Below are positions 17,007 to 25,511 of a stretch of 64,000 nucleotides of DNA, piece by piece. A program made the translations under genes and the position numbers. Positions within the stretch are counted from its first letter, which is position 1. Every line of letters begins with the position of its first letter. The stretch is from an uncultured Propionibacterium sp. (GTDB lineage Bacteria > Actinomycetota > Actinomycetes > Propionibacteriales > Propionibacteriaceae): positions 29,607-93,606 of the forward strand of contig CALHWB010000041.1 in assembly GCA_938036835.1 (NCBI GenBank), in the 5' to 3' direction. Under the pieces are notes generated by a model. That model did no database searches and was not told where the DNA came from. It was given only the letters and a program-made list of their open reading frames with translations.

Positions 17007-17765
17007 ATGACACAGTTTGCCAATGAAGTGCTGGCCGTCACCGGCGGCGCGTCGGGTATCGGATTGGCCACCGCAGAACTGTGGGTGGCGCGCGGCGGAC
17101 GGGTGGTGCTATTGGACTTCTCCGCCGAGCAGCTGGCGGCGGCGTCGGCTCGGCTTGGCGAGCGGTCCCGGGGCGTGCCCACCGATGTACGAGCCACCGA
17201 GCAGCTGGCGGCGGCCTACTCATCCATTGCCGAGCGCGAGGGCCGGCTGGACGCGGTGGTCAATTGCGCCGGCCAATCGAAGCCGGTACCGAGCGCCACG
17301 ATGAGCGACGCCGACTGGCTGGCAGTCGTGGAGGTGCATCTCAACGGCACGATGCGCTCGTGCCGGGAGGCTTTTGAACTGTTGCGGGCCAGCGAGGGCG
17401 CGATCGTGAACCTGTCGTCCATCAGCGCCAGCCATGGCATGCCGATGCGTGCCAGCTACTGTGCGGTAAAGTCCGGGATCGAGGGGCTGACCAGGGAACT
17501 GGCGGTGGAATGGGCGCCCGCACGGATCCGGGTGAACGCGGTTGCCCCCGGCTATGTGCGCACTGCCCTAGTGGAGAACCTGATCGCCCAGGGGTTCTAT
17601 GCGGCCGACACGATCATTAGGCGGATCCCGATGGGGCGCATGGCGACGCCCACCGAGATAGCCGAGGCGATCTGCTTCCTGGCGAGCCGGCGGGCGAGCT
17701 TTTGCACCGGGGCGGTGCTGGCGATCGATGGCGGCATGTCGGTGGAGGGCAACTGGTACGAATAG
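17007..17765 (+). CDS. Short-chain dehydrogenase/reductase
   Basis: 252 residues from ATG 17007, preceded by AAGGAG. The NAD(P)-binding TGGASGIG is at 12-19, followed by the NCAG motif, the catalytic Ser in NLSSIS and YxxxK in ASYCAVKSG. The acidic end of the second strand (LLDFS) suggests NAD preference. The C-terminal CFLASRRASFCTGAVLAIDGG is the classical SDR ending. Substrate is not deducible. Confidence 0.9.
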   Translation: MTQFANEVLAVTGGASGIGLATAELWVARGGRVVLLDFSAEQLAAASARLGERSRGVPTDVRATEQLAAAYSSIAEREGRLDAVVNCAGQSKPVPSATMSDADWLAVVEVHLNGTMRSCREAFELLRASEGAIVNLSSISASHGMPMRASYCAVKSGIEGLTRELAVEWAPARIRVNAVAPGYVRTALVENLIAQGFYAADTIIRRIPMGRMATPTEIAEAICFLASRRASFCTGAVLAIDGGMSVEGNWYE

Positions 17766-18078
17766 CCGGGTGGCTGGCCCTTCGGCGAAAGCCGAACCGC
17801 TTCAGTCCACCTTTGTGGACGATACCGGGTTTGCTATTTTCCCGGCGGCTGCCGGGCATTAGGCTGCTGCCACCGATGCTGGCGATGACGTCCCGGGGGG
17901 ATCACGGGTCGTTGCATCGACCCGAGCGGGGCCGGAGTCGATTTCGGCCCCGCTGCAACGGCCGGATGCCGGCTGCTAGTTAACCAACCCGGGGCCGGCT
18001 ATCCCCGGTGTCGTCGGGGCAACCCGGTTGCCGGTCCGAGTCTTGGGTTATGCGGCCGGCGAGCTAGCGTTGCAGACG
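17766..18078. other. Intergenic region with four consecutive hairpins
   Basis: Between the SDR stop and the next gene four perfect inverted repeats occur: 17781-17796 (TTCGGC, loop GAAA), 17805-17820 (GTCCAC, loop CTTT), 17905-17924 (CGGGTCG, 6-nt loop) and 17926-17953 (GCGGGGCCG, 10-nt loop). The last is a likely terminator. The series could also be a small structured RNA. TAGCGT at 18065 may be the -10 of the following gene. Confidence 0.5.
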
Positions 18079-19497
18079 ATGAATGTCACCCAATTCATGC
18101 GCGAAAAACTTCACAAACTATGGCCCGGGCTGCCCAGCGATCGGGCCGGGCTGACTCGTGTGCTGGCCGAGGCGGTGAACGAGGTCTGCCGCCTGACCCT
18201 GGCCACCGTGCTCGGCTACCTGCTGACCGTAAAAATGCTGCCGCCGCCGGTCGATCTGACCGGGGCGCTCACCGCGCTGCTGGTTACCCAGGCATCCCTA
18301 CGGGGGTCTTTCCGGGCCGGCATGGTACGGGTGGTGGCGGTGCTGACCGGTATCGGTACCGCACTGGGCGTGGCCATGTTCGTCGGGCTGCACTGGTGGT
18401 CCCTGGGCATCGTGGTCTTTGCAGGACTGATGCTGGCCCGGGTGCTGCGGCTGTCGGGCGCCATGACCGAGGTGGCCATCAGCGGGATGCTGATCCTGGG
18501 GGCCTCTGGCGTGGAGGTGGCTGCCTTCACTCGATTCGCCACCACCGTGATCGGCACGGTGGTCGGCATCGGATTGCCGCTGCTGCTGCCGAGAAAGGTG
18601 CGCACCGAGGATCTGACCCGGAATCTACGGCGGGTCTCAGCCCAGCTGCGGGAGATCTTCCAGACTGCGGCAGACCATCTGAACCGGCATCCCATGACCC
18701 GGGATGCCGCAGAAAGATGGCTGATAGCCACCCGGCAGCTCACCCCGCTGATCGCCTCGGCCACCGCAGCCCTGGACGATGCCGCCGATCTGCAGAAATG
18801 GAATACCCGGCAGATGTTCCAGGCCGATGTCGTCCCCCTGCTGCGACACAGCCTCAACTGCCTGGAGCGCATCAGCCTGGCCAGCCGGCACCTGTTCAAT
18901 GTCGCCGCCAGCGGCGCGCCGGTGCACCCCACCGCCGACGATGGCTACGGCGATGAGGTACGTGCCGCACTGGCTGTGGTACTGATCGACCTGGGTCGCA
19001 CGGTCCAGCGGTTTACCGATGTGGTCAGCGACGATGTGGGCGCCCGGATCGACTATGCCAAACCCCTGCTGGACGCGGCGGTGCTGCGGTTGCGGATATC
19101 GACCAAGCAGTTGACCAAGCTGATGACGGTGGATCCGCAGCAGCGGGCATTGTGGCTGCAGCGGGGCGGCATGTTGGCTGCCATCGAACAGATGACCGAC
19201 CAACTCGACCTGGCCGGCTACACCGCGCAGCGGGATCAGTGGCGCGCCAGCCAGCTGGGACGTGCCGTGGCCCAGGGCAGCATCGGGCCCCGGATCCGTA
19301 CTCCATGGTCGCTGCTGGCCCAGCGCAGGCTGCGGGCCAGGGCAGCCCGGGCACGGATCGAACATCCCGAGGGCAGCCACGAGATCGACTACGACCAGAC
19401 AACCGTGCTGATGGATGCGATAGACGAATCCCGGCTCGTTGAGGAACGGCCTGGTACCGGTGTCGGCCCAGATACCGGCTTCCGCTATCACCGGTAG
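18079..19497 (+). CDS. FUSC-family membrane protein, aromatic-acid exporter type
   Basis: 472 residues from ATG 18079; TAGCGT lies eight bases upstream, compatible with leaderless start. The N-terminal half has about five to six transmembrane segments in the FUSC arrangement (TLATVLGYLLTVKML, ALLVTQASLRGSFRAGM, VVFAGLMLARVLRL, VIGTVVGIGLPLLLP). A large helical soluble part follows, beginning LTRNLRRVSAQLREIF. Relatives include aromatic-acid exporters and lipid-transport-linked proteins; the substrate is unknown. Confidence 0.75.
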   Translation: MNVTQFMREKLHKLWPGLPSDRAGLTRVLAEAVNEVCRLTLATVLGYLLTVKMLPPPVDLTGALTALLVTQASLRGSFRAGMVRVVAVLTGIGTALGVAMFVGLHWWSLGIVVFAGLMLARVLRLSGAMTEVAISGMLILGASGVEVAAFTRFATTVIGTVVGIGLPLLLPRKVRTEDLTRNLRRVSAQLREIFQTAADHLNRHPMTRDAAERWLIATRQLTPLIASATAALDDAADLQKWNTRQMFQADVVPLLRHSLNCLERISLASRHLFNVAASGAPVHPTADDGYGDEVRAALAVVLIDLGRTVQRFTDVVSDDVGARIDYAKPLLDAAVLRLRISTKQLTKLMTVDPQQRALWLQRGGMLAAIEQMTDQLDLAGYTAQRDQWRASQLGRAVAQGSIGPRIRTPWSLLAQRRLRARAARARIEHPEGSHEIDYDQTTVLMDAIDESRLVEERPGTGVGPDTGFRYHR

Positions 19498-19521
19498 GCC
19501 CCGGGCCACTAGGCTGCCGGG

Positions 19522-20754
19522 ATGGAAGCCAACCGTCGAATGCGTCTGGGTTTGCTGCCGCGCGTACTGATCGCGATCGGCCTTGGAATCGGCCTGGGGT
19601 TGGTGCTGCCGGACGCCGTAACCCGCGTCTTCGTTACCTTCAACTCCGTCTTCGGCAGCCTGCTGTCCTTCAGCATTCCGCTGATCATCGTCGGACTGAT
19701 TGCACCTGCCATCGGCGAACTGGGCCGCGGGGCCGGACGCTGGCTAGCCATCACCGCGGCGCTCGCCTACGGTTCCACGCTGTTCGCCGGATTCCTGGGT
19801 TTCGGTGCATCCATGGTGCTGCTGCCCAGATTGCTCGCCGGAGCCTCGGTGGTCGCCCTGGACAACCCCGAAAACGCCTTGCTGGATCCGTATTTCAAGA
19901 TCGAGATCCCGCCGGTGCTGGGTATCATGAGCGCCCTGGTGCTGGCCTTCGTCATCGGGGTTGGGCTGACCGTGATCGATGGGAAGGTGCTGCGGCGGGG
20001 TTGCGCCGAGTTCCGCGACATCATCAATCTGCTGATCCAGCGGGTGCTGATTCCGCTGCTGCCGCTGCACATCTTCGGCATCTTCTGCAACATGACCGCA
20101 GCCGGTCAGGTCATGGTCGTCATCATGACCTTCCTGGGCGTGGTGATCTTCGTGTTCGTCCTCACCCTGGTGCTGCTGCTGGCCCAGTTTGGCGTTGCCG
20201 GGCTGATCTCGCGACGCAACCCCCTGGTGTTGCTGCGCGCCATGCTGCCGGCCTATGCGACCGCGCTGGGCACCTCGTCATCGGCCGCCACCATCCCGGT
20301 CACGCTCCGCCAGGTGGAGTCGGCCGGTATCGCGCCCTCGGTTGCCGCCTTCGTGGTGCCGTTGTGCGCCACGATCCACCTAGCCGGCTCGACGATCAAG
20401 ATCACCTGTTTCGGCCTGGCCGTCATGATCCTCTACGGCATGCGCATCGATCCGGGTTTGGTCGCCGGGTTCATCTTCATGCTCGGGATCACGATGGTGG
20501 CCGCGCCCGGCGTTCCCGGTGGCGCCATCATGACCGCGGCCGGGCTACTGTCCAGCATGCTTGGTTTCAGCGAACCGCAGGTTGGGCTGATGATAGCCAC
20601 CTACATCGCAATCGACTCATTCGGTACGGCCACCAACGTGACCGGGGACGGTGCCATCGCCGCGATCATCGATCGGTGGGTACGCGGCGCAGACGCCGCG
20701 CAGCTGCCCAACGAGCACCTGGGCCAGGCGATGGAGCCCGAGCGACGGGAGTGA
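19522..20754 (+). CDS. Dicarboxylate/amino acid:cation symporter (DAACS family)
   Basis: 410 residues from ATG 19522; TAGGCT ends six bases upstream (leaderless). It shows the family's serine-rich reentrant hairpin in YATALGTSSSAATIPVTLRQ and the second hairpin region AAPGVPGGAIMTA, with eight-helix hydrophobicity. Members import glutamate, aspartate, C4-dicarboxylates or serine with Na+ or H+. The residues that select substrate cannot be assigned with certainty. Confidence 0.86.
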   Translation: MEANRRMRLGLLPRVLIAIGLGIGLGLVLPDAVTRVFVTFNSVFGSLLSFSIPLIIVGLIAPAIGELGRGAGRWLAITAALAYGSTLFAGFLGFGASMVLLPRLLAGASVVALDNPENALLDPYFKIEIPPVLGIMSALVLAFVIGVGLTVIDGKVLRRGCAEFRDIINLLIQRVLIPLLPLHIFGIFCNMTAAGQVMVVIMTFLGVVIFVFVLTLVLLLAQFGVAGLISRRNPLVLLRAMLPAYATALGTSSSAATIPVTLRQVESAGIAPSVAAFVVPLCATIHLAGSTIKITCFGLAVMILYGMRIDPGLVAGFIFMLGITMVAAPGVPGGAIMTAAGLLSSMLGFSEPQVGLMIATYIAIDSFGTATNVTGDGAIAAIIDRWVRGADAAQLPNEHLGQAMEPERRE

Positions 20755-20859
20755 CCCTGCTGGGGGTACCGTGCTTCCGGGAATTGGATCGATTGTCCGC
20801 GGTGACGCCACGCGGGTCTGATTGGATAGCAGAACGGCCGTTGTTCGAAGGGAGGCCAG

Positions 20860-22404
20860 ATGGCGACCCAGCACATCCACCGCCATGGCCGTGCCCATCG
20901 TCCTCGGCCCGTTGACCAGGCTCCCGACCGGCTCGGCGATGCCGGCCCGCCCGCTGGCCGATCGCCGGCGACCGGATCGGTCGTGGGCCAACCCCGGATA
21001 TCTGCTCCCTACCCGGATGTCGCGGCACCGGTGCCGTTTGCGCCGCCACCGGTCCCGGCAGCGCCCGCCGGCCGGGAAGGCGCCGTCTCACAGTCCAACG
21101 CAGCCGCGCCGTTCGTGCTCCCCCTGCCGGACGCCGGGCCCAATGCCGTACCTCCGGTATTCGTCATCCCCGACTGGCCGGCTCCTGCCCCGGCCCGGCC
21201 GGTCGAACCGGTACACCCAGTGGATCAACGGGCACCCGGGGCGCCGAATCCGCCGACGTCTGCGCCAACCCCGAATCCCGGTCACCCGGGCCCTGCGGCG
21301 GGCACGTCGCCGGCCGGATTCCGGACCCCGGTATCGTCTGATAGTCAATCAACCGACCCGGCCGCCGGTACGGCCGGCGTCAGACCGGTGCCGCCTGCCC
21401 ACCAGCAGGTCGCCTCGCCGCCTCCGGCGGCGGCCCCCCAGCCAGCATCCCAGGCCAGCCGGCCACGGCAGGCATCCGCGCAGGCCAGGCCCGCCCAGCC
21501 GGGCGACCATCGTTCGGCGCCGGTAGCGCCTACACCGCAATCCCGGTTCATCGATCGAGGCCGGCGTCCCGGGCTGCCGGGTGCCGGTATGCTCTTGCAG
21601 GTTCCGGCCGGACTCGCCCCGTATCTACCCAGCGTGTTGAACACCGCAGGCGGTGCGCTGCTGGTAGTGGCCAGCCTGATCGCCATCGCCGGCGGAGCGG
21701 GATCGACGGCGGCCAAACCGCTCTTCGGCCCCGCCGGAACCCTGCTATCGGCTCCCGGCCAGGCGTTTTGGGTCTGGTGGGTGATCTTGCTGGCCACACT
21801 GCCCTTCATGGCCTGGCAGTGGCTGCCGAAACTGTACGATCCCGAACGCCTGGAACTGCTGAGCAAACCCACCCTGCTGGCCGGGATCGGCCAGTTGGCC
21901 TGGGTGCTGGTCGCCCGCACTGGGCACCTGATCATTGCCGGTGTCTTGATGATCGGCACCCTGGTGGCGCTGTGCCTGGTGGTGTGGCGGCTGGCTAAGC
22001 TGGCTTCCCCGGGCTGGGTGGAGCGGCTGGCGACCGACATCGGCTGGGGTTCCGCTCTCGGCTGGGTCTGCGTCGAACTCCTGATGCTGTGCGGGGCAGT
22101 CATTGAGCAGCATGAACTGCTGGCCGGCCAGCCATTGCTGATCGCTGCCATCGTCCTGCTGTGCATCCTCATAGGCGGGTCTCTCGGTCTTGCCGGGCGG
22201 CTCTACCGTCAATACTCGGTTGGGCTGGCGCTGGCCTGGGGAGTGAGCCAGCTCGGCTGGAAGCTGCTGGTCGGGGAACCGCGCAGCTACATTCTGGGGG
22301 CGCTGGCCCTGTCCGGGGTCTTCCTGGTCCTGTCGGCCTTCTACGCGTCCGGACGCCGCCGACGGCACCACGTGCAGGGCCTGGAGGAACGCCCCTGGCG
22401 GTGA
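20860..22404 (+). CDS. Unknown protein: Pro/Ala-rich N-terminal half, multi-TM C-terminal half
   Basis: 514 residues from ATG 20860 after a GGGAGGCC ribosome site. The first 240 residues are low-complexity Pro, Ala, Arg and Gln with no predicted fold. From about 245 there are eight to nine hydrophobic helices (for example GALLVVASLIAIAGGAG, VWWVILLATLPFMAWQWL, LLIAAIVLLCILIGGSLGLA). I recognise no family. The long disordered, probably cytoplasmic tail resembles those of actinobacterial envelope proteins. Neighbours give no hint. Confidence 0.7.
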   Translation: MATQHIHRHGRAHRPRPVDQAPDRLGDAGPPAGRSPATGSVVGQPRISAPYPDVAAPVPFAPPPVPAAPAGREGAVSQSNAAAPFVLPLPDAGPNAVPPVFVIPDWPAPAPARPVEPVHPVDQRAPGAPNPPTSAPTPNPGHPGPAAGTSPAGFRTPVSSDSQSTDPAAGTAGVRPVPPAHQQVASPPPAAAPQPASQASRPRQASAQARPAQPGDHRSAPVAPTPQSRFIDRGRRPGLPGAGMLLQVPAGLAPYLPSVLNTAGGALLVVASLIAIAGGAGSTAAKPLFGPAGTLLSAPGQAFWVWWVILLATLPFMAWQWLPKLYDPERLELLSKPTLLAGIGQLAWVLVARTGHLIIAGVLMIGTLVALCLVVWRLAKLASPGWVERLATDIGWGSALGWVCVELLMLCGAVIEQHELLAGQPLLIAAIVLLCILIGGSLGLAGRLYRQYSVGLALAWGVSQLGWKLLVGEPRSYILGALALSGVFLVLSAFYASGRRRRHHVQGLEERPWR

Positions 22405-22445
22405 GCGGGCCGGCGATGGAGCCGATAGGGCTCGTGACGTCCCGC

Positions 22446-23195
22446 TCAGCGGGTCTGCTCGGCCCGGTTCGGGGTGGTGCGCACGACATTGATCCGCTGG
22501 CTGCGTAGCAATTCGTGCTCGGCGGTGACCTCGGCACGCGGCAGCGGTGCCAGCGATCGCCCCAACGCCAGCTCAAGCAGGTGATCGGCGAGCGCCGGAT
22601 TGCGGGGCAGGATCGGTCCGTGCGGATAGGCGCCGATCACCCGCCCCTGCACCGCACCGTCGTGGCCATCGGTGCCATTGCCGACCCCGATCTCCACCTT
22701 AGCCAGAGGCGTCGCATCCGATCCGAGGACGGTGAATCCGCCGTGGTTTTCAAAACCGGTGATCAGTTCCTGGCTGCCATCGGGTTTGGTCCAGCGGGTC
22801 AGGATCTCGCCGACCGCCCGCTGCCCGCCCCGGCGGGTCTCGATATCGAGCAGACCCAACCCGTCGAACACCTCATCGTTGTCCCCCACCGTGAAGGACC
22901 GTCCGCATAGCTGGTAGCCCGCGCATACCGCGAAAAGCACCCCACCGGCGTCCAGGCCGCGGTGCAGACCGCGATCGGCCTCCAGCTCCCGGACCGCGGC
23001 GATCTGCGCCCAGTCCTCCCCGCCGCCCAACAGATAGACCAGGCCATCGTCGGGGACACTCCGGCCCGGCTCGGTGTCCACCAGTTCGGCCGGGATGCCC
23101 CGCCACTGTAGCCGTTTGACCAATACCTTGGCGTTGCCGCGATCGCCGTAGATACCGAGCAACGATTGGTAGACCACCACGATCTTATGGGTCAT
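22446..23195 (-). CDS. gatD: Lipid II isoglutaminyl synthase, glutaminase subunit
   Basis: 249 residues. The nucleophile Cys91 lies in LFAVCAGYQLCG and His192 in AYPHGPILPRNP, as in the class I amidotransferase GatD. With MurT it amidates D-glutamate of lipid II using glutamine, at the membrane face. Its ATG overlaps the murT stop by four bases, so the two subunits are coupled. Confidence 0.92.
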   Translation of the reverse strand: MTHKIVVVYQSLLGIYGDRGNAKVLVKRLQWRGIPAELVDTEPGRSVPDDGLVYLLGGGEDWAQIAAVRELEADRGLHRGLDAGGVLFAVCAGYQLCGRSFTVGDNDEVFDGLGLLDIETRRGGQRAVGEILTRWTKPDGSQELITGFENHGGFTVLGSDATPLAKVEIGVGNGTDGHDGAVQGRVIGAYPHGPILPRNPALADHLLELALGRSLAPLPRAEVTAEHELLRSQRINVVRTTPNRAEQTR

Positions 23196-24469
23196 TTCAG
23201 CTCCACCCCTCCCAGGCGGCACAACCGCAGGAATGCCGAATAGGTACTCAACACGTCCACCGTGCCGTCGAATGGCCCCCGCAGCGCGGTCGCCATGTCC
23301 GGGATGACCTCATGCTCCACCTCGGCATAGCTGAGCCGGATCGCCAGGTCGGCCGCCCTGGGCCCGGTGGCGATCACCCGGCGGCCGGCCAGCTGCTCGT
23401 AATCGACATCCCACAGCCAGCTCACATCGGTACCATCGGCGATGGCCGAATCCACCGCCAGGACCACCGGGTCGGTTTCCATCACCAGCAGCGATTCTGC
23501 CCAGCCGGCCGGGTTCTTCGCTAGCACCAGGCGTGCCCGGGTGTCGCCGTAGTGGCCGATCGCGAATCGTCCGGCCGGAGCCTGCACCGTGCGCATCCCC
23601 CTGATGGCAACCGGCTCATAGACCCCCATCTCGACCGCCGCCGCCAGGGCACAAGCCGCATTGCCCCGGTTGAAGCGTCCGGGCACCTGCAACTCCAACG
23701 GCCAGTGCTCGCCGTTGGCGGTGACCACGTCGCCGCCAACCAGCCGGTAGTCGGGGGGGCGATAGCCGAGCCCACAGCCCGGGCAACGCCAGTGATCCTC
23801 GGAGTCGCTGCCGAGTATCGTGCCGCAGGCCGGGCACAGCGCCGAATCCTGTGACCAGCCGGTGCCCATGTCCACCCAGATCACCTTGTGCGCCGGCTCG
23901 GCCGACCAGACCACCAGCGGATCGGTGATATTGGCCACCACGGTCGGGCCGCCGGCGCCGGCCGCGGTGAGAGCGGCACGCCATTTACGGCCCAGCGCGT
24001 TGATCTCGTGATGCCGGTCGAGCTGGTCGCGGCTGAAGTTCAGCATGATCAACACTTCGGGATGGCCATAGCGGATCATGTCGGGGACCACCTGCTCGTC
24101 CACCTCAAGAATCGCGATTGGCGCCCGTGGCCTGGTGGACAGGGCGGAAACCACACCCTCGCGCAGGTTCGCGCCATCGGGATTGGTGACCACCTCTCGG
24201 GGATCGGTCACCGAGGCCCGCAGCGCGGCGGTGAGCAGGTGAGTGGTGGTGGTCTTGCCGTTGGTGCCCGAGACCACCCCGATGCGTTTGCCGGCCAGTA
24301 GGGTGCAAAACAGGCTCGGATCGATCCGGGTCATCACCGCTCCCCGGATGGATGCCCCACCGCCGCGGCCGGTCGCCCGGGATGCGAACGCGGCCGCCCT
24401 GCCGGCCGCGAAGGCCAGTTGCCGACGGGCCCGGGCGGGAATCGAACCTGGACGCATGGCTGATGTCAC
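23192..24469 (-). CDS. murT: Lipid II isoglutaminyl synthase, MurT subunit
   Basis: 425 residues from GTG 24469 (ATG 24457 is the alternative). It shows the Mur-ligase ATP loop VVSGTNGKTTTTHLL, a zinc ribbon with two CxxC pairs (CPAC and CPGC) inserted in the central domain, and the C-terminal DUF1727 region. It activates the D-glutamate carboxylate that GatD-derived ammonia then amidates. CACAAT lies six bases before the GTG, similar to the clpS upstream element. Confidence 0.92.
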   Translation of the reverse strand: MTSAMRPGSIPARARRQLAFAAGRAAAFASRATGRGGGASIRGAVMTRIDPSLFCTLLAGKRIGVVSGTNGKTTTTHLLTAALRASVTDPREVVTNPDGANLREGVVSALSTRPRAPIAILEVDEQVVPDMIRYGHPEVLIMLNFSRDQLDRHHEINALGRKWRAALTAAGAGGPTVVANITDPLVVWSAEPAHKVIWVDMGTGWSQDSALCPACGTILGSDSEDHWRCPGCGLGYRPPDYRLVGGDVVTANGEHWPLELQVPGRFNRGNAACALAAAVEMGVYEPVAIRGMRTVQAPAGRFAIGHYGDTRARLVLAKNPAGWAESLLVMETDPVVLAVDSAIADGTDVSWLWDVDYEQLAGRRVIATGPRAADLAIRLSYAEVEHEVIPDMATALRGPFDGTVDVLSTYSAFLRLCRLGGVELK

Positions 24470-24731
24470 CCCGCCATTGTGGCAGACCCCTGCGATGCCG
24501 GACGCGAGGCGATCGCCTAGGGTCCGGCACCGGAAAGCCGAAGGCCGGATGGCGCCAACCCGGGCAAGGGATCGTCCGGCAGGATCGGCTCAGCCGCCGG
24601 GGCGATCGAACCGAATCGCGCTAGGGCCCGGCAGCACCCCAAAAAGCCTGGGACCGGACGGCCCAGAGCGGTGGCGCCGATCGGCAGGTGAGGCATATGG
24701 TAGAACCATTCCCTCGTGGATTGGAGTCCTG

Positions 24732-25511
24732 ATGAGCATCGTGGCTAAGGACGGACCGGCCGCCGGGCACAGTGGTGGAGACCTGGTGCTCCGGTCCGCG
24801 CAGCACCGACCGCATGTCGTCCCTCGGATCTCGAATGTGGCGCTCAAGGTCGTCATGGCGGTGACCGGCGCCATCTTCGTGGCCTTCGTGCTGGTTCACA
24901 TGATCGGCAACCTCAAGGTCTTCTTCGGGCCGGAGGACTACAACGCCTATGCCGCCTTCCTGCGAAACCTGCTGTACCCCCTGCTGCCGCATGGCGGGGC
25001 CCTGTTTATCTTCCGGATCGTGCTGGGCAGCGCGTTGATCCTGCATGTCAGCGCGGGTTTGACGATCTGGATCAGGGGACGCCGGGCGCGCGGCAGCTTC
25101 CGGCGGACCGGGCTGCGGCGGCTGACCTTCGGAGCCCGCACCATGATCATCTCCGGGTTGGTCATGCTGACCTTCGTGGTCGTGCACCTGCTTGACCTGA
25201 CCATCGGGGCAGTGGTGGCGTCGGACGAGTTCCGCCATCCCATGTACACCGAAGGCGAACTGAGCGTGCACGCCTACGAGAACCTGGTGGCCAGCCTGTC
25301 GCGTCCCTGGATGGCGATCTTCTACACCCTGGTGATGGTGGTGGTTTCGTTGCACATCGCGCAGGGCTGCTGGAATGTGGTCAATGACCTGGGCATCACC
25401 GGGCTCAGGCTGCGCAAGATCCTGTTGCTGCTGGGGTTGGTCGTGGCCCTGGCGATCGTGGTGTGCAATGGTGCACTGCCAATGCTCGTTCTGATGGGGG
25501 TGATCGCATGA
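24732..25511 (+). CDS. sdhC: Succinate dehydrogenase/fumarate reductase cytochrome b subunit
   Basis: 259 residues with five transmembrane helices and several conserved His (FVLVHMIGNLK, LILHVSAGL, FVVVHLLDL, VVSLHIAQGCW), the layout of single-subunit di-haem anchors. It carries electrons between menaquinone and the flavoprotein. TTGGAG precedes the ATG, and sdhA overlaps its stop. In propionic fermenters this complex also reduces fumarate. Confidence 0.9.
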   Translation: MSIVAKDGPAAGHSGGDLVLRSAQHRPHVVPRISNVALKVVMAVTGAIFVAFVLVHMIGNLKVFFGPEDYNAYAAFLRNLLYPLLPHGGALFIFRIVLGSALILHVSAGLTIWIRGRRARGSFRRTGLRRLTFGARTMIISGLVMLTFVVVHLLDLTIGAVVASDEFRHPMYTEGELSVHAYENLVASLSRPWMAIFYTLVMVVVSLHIAQGCWNVVNDLGITGLRLRKILLLLGLVVALAIVVCNGALPMLVLMGVIA

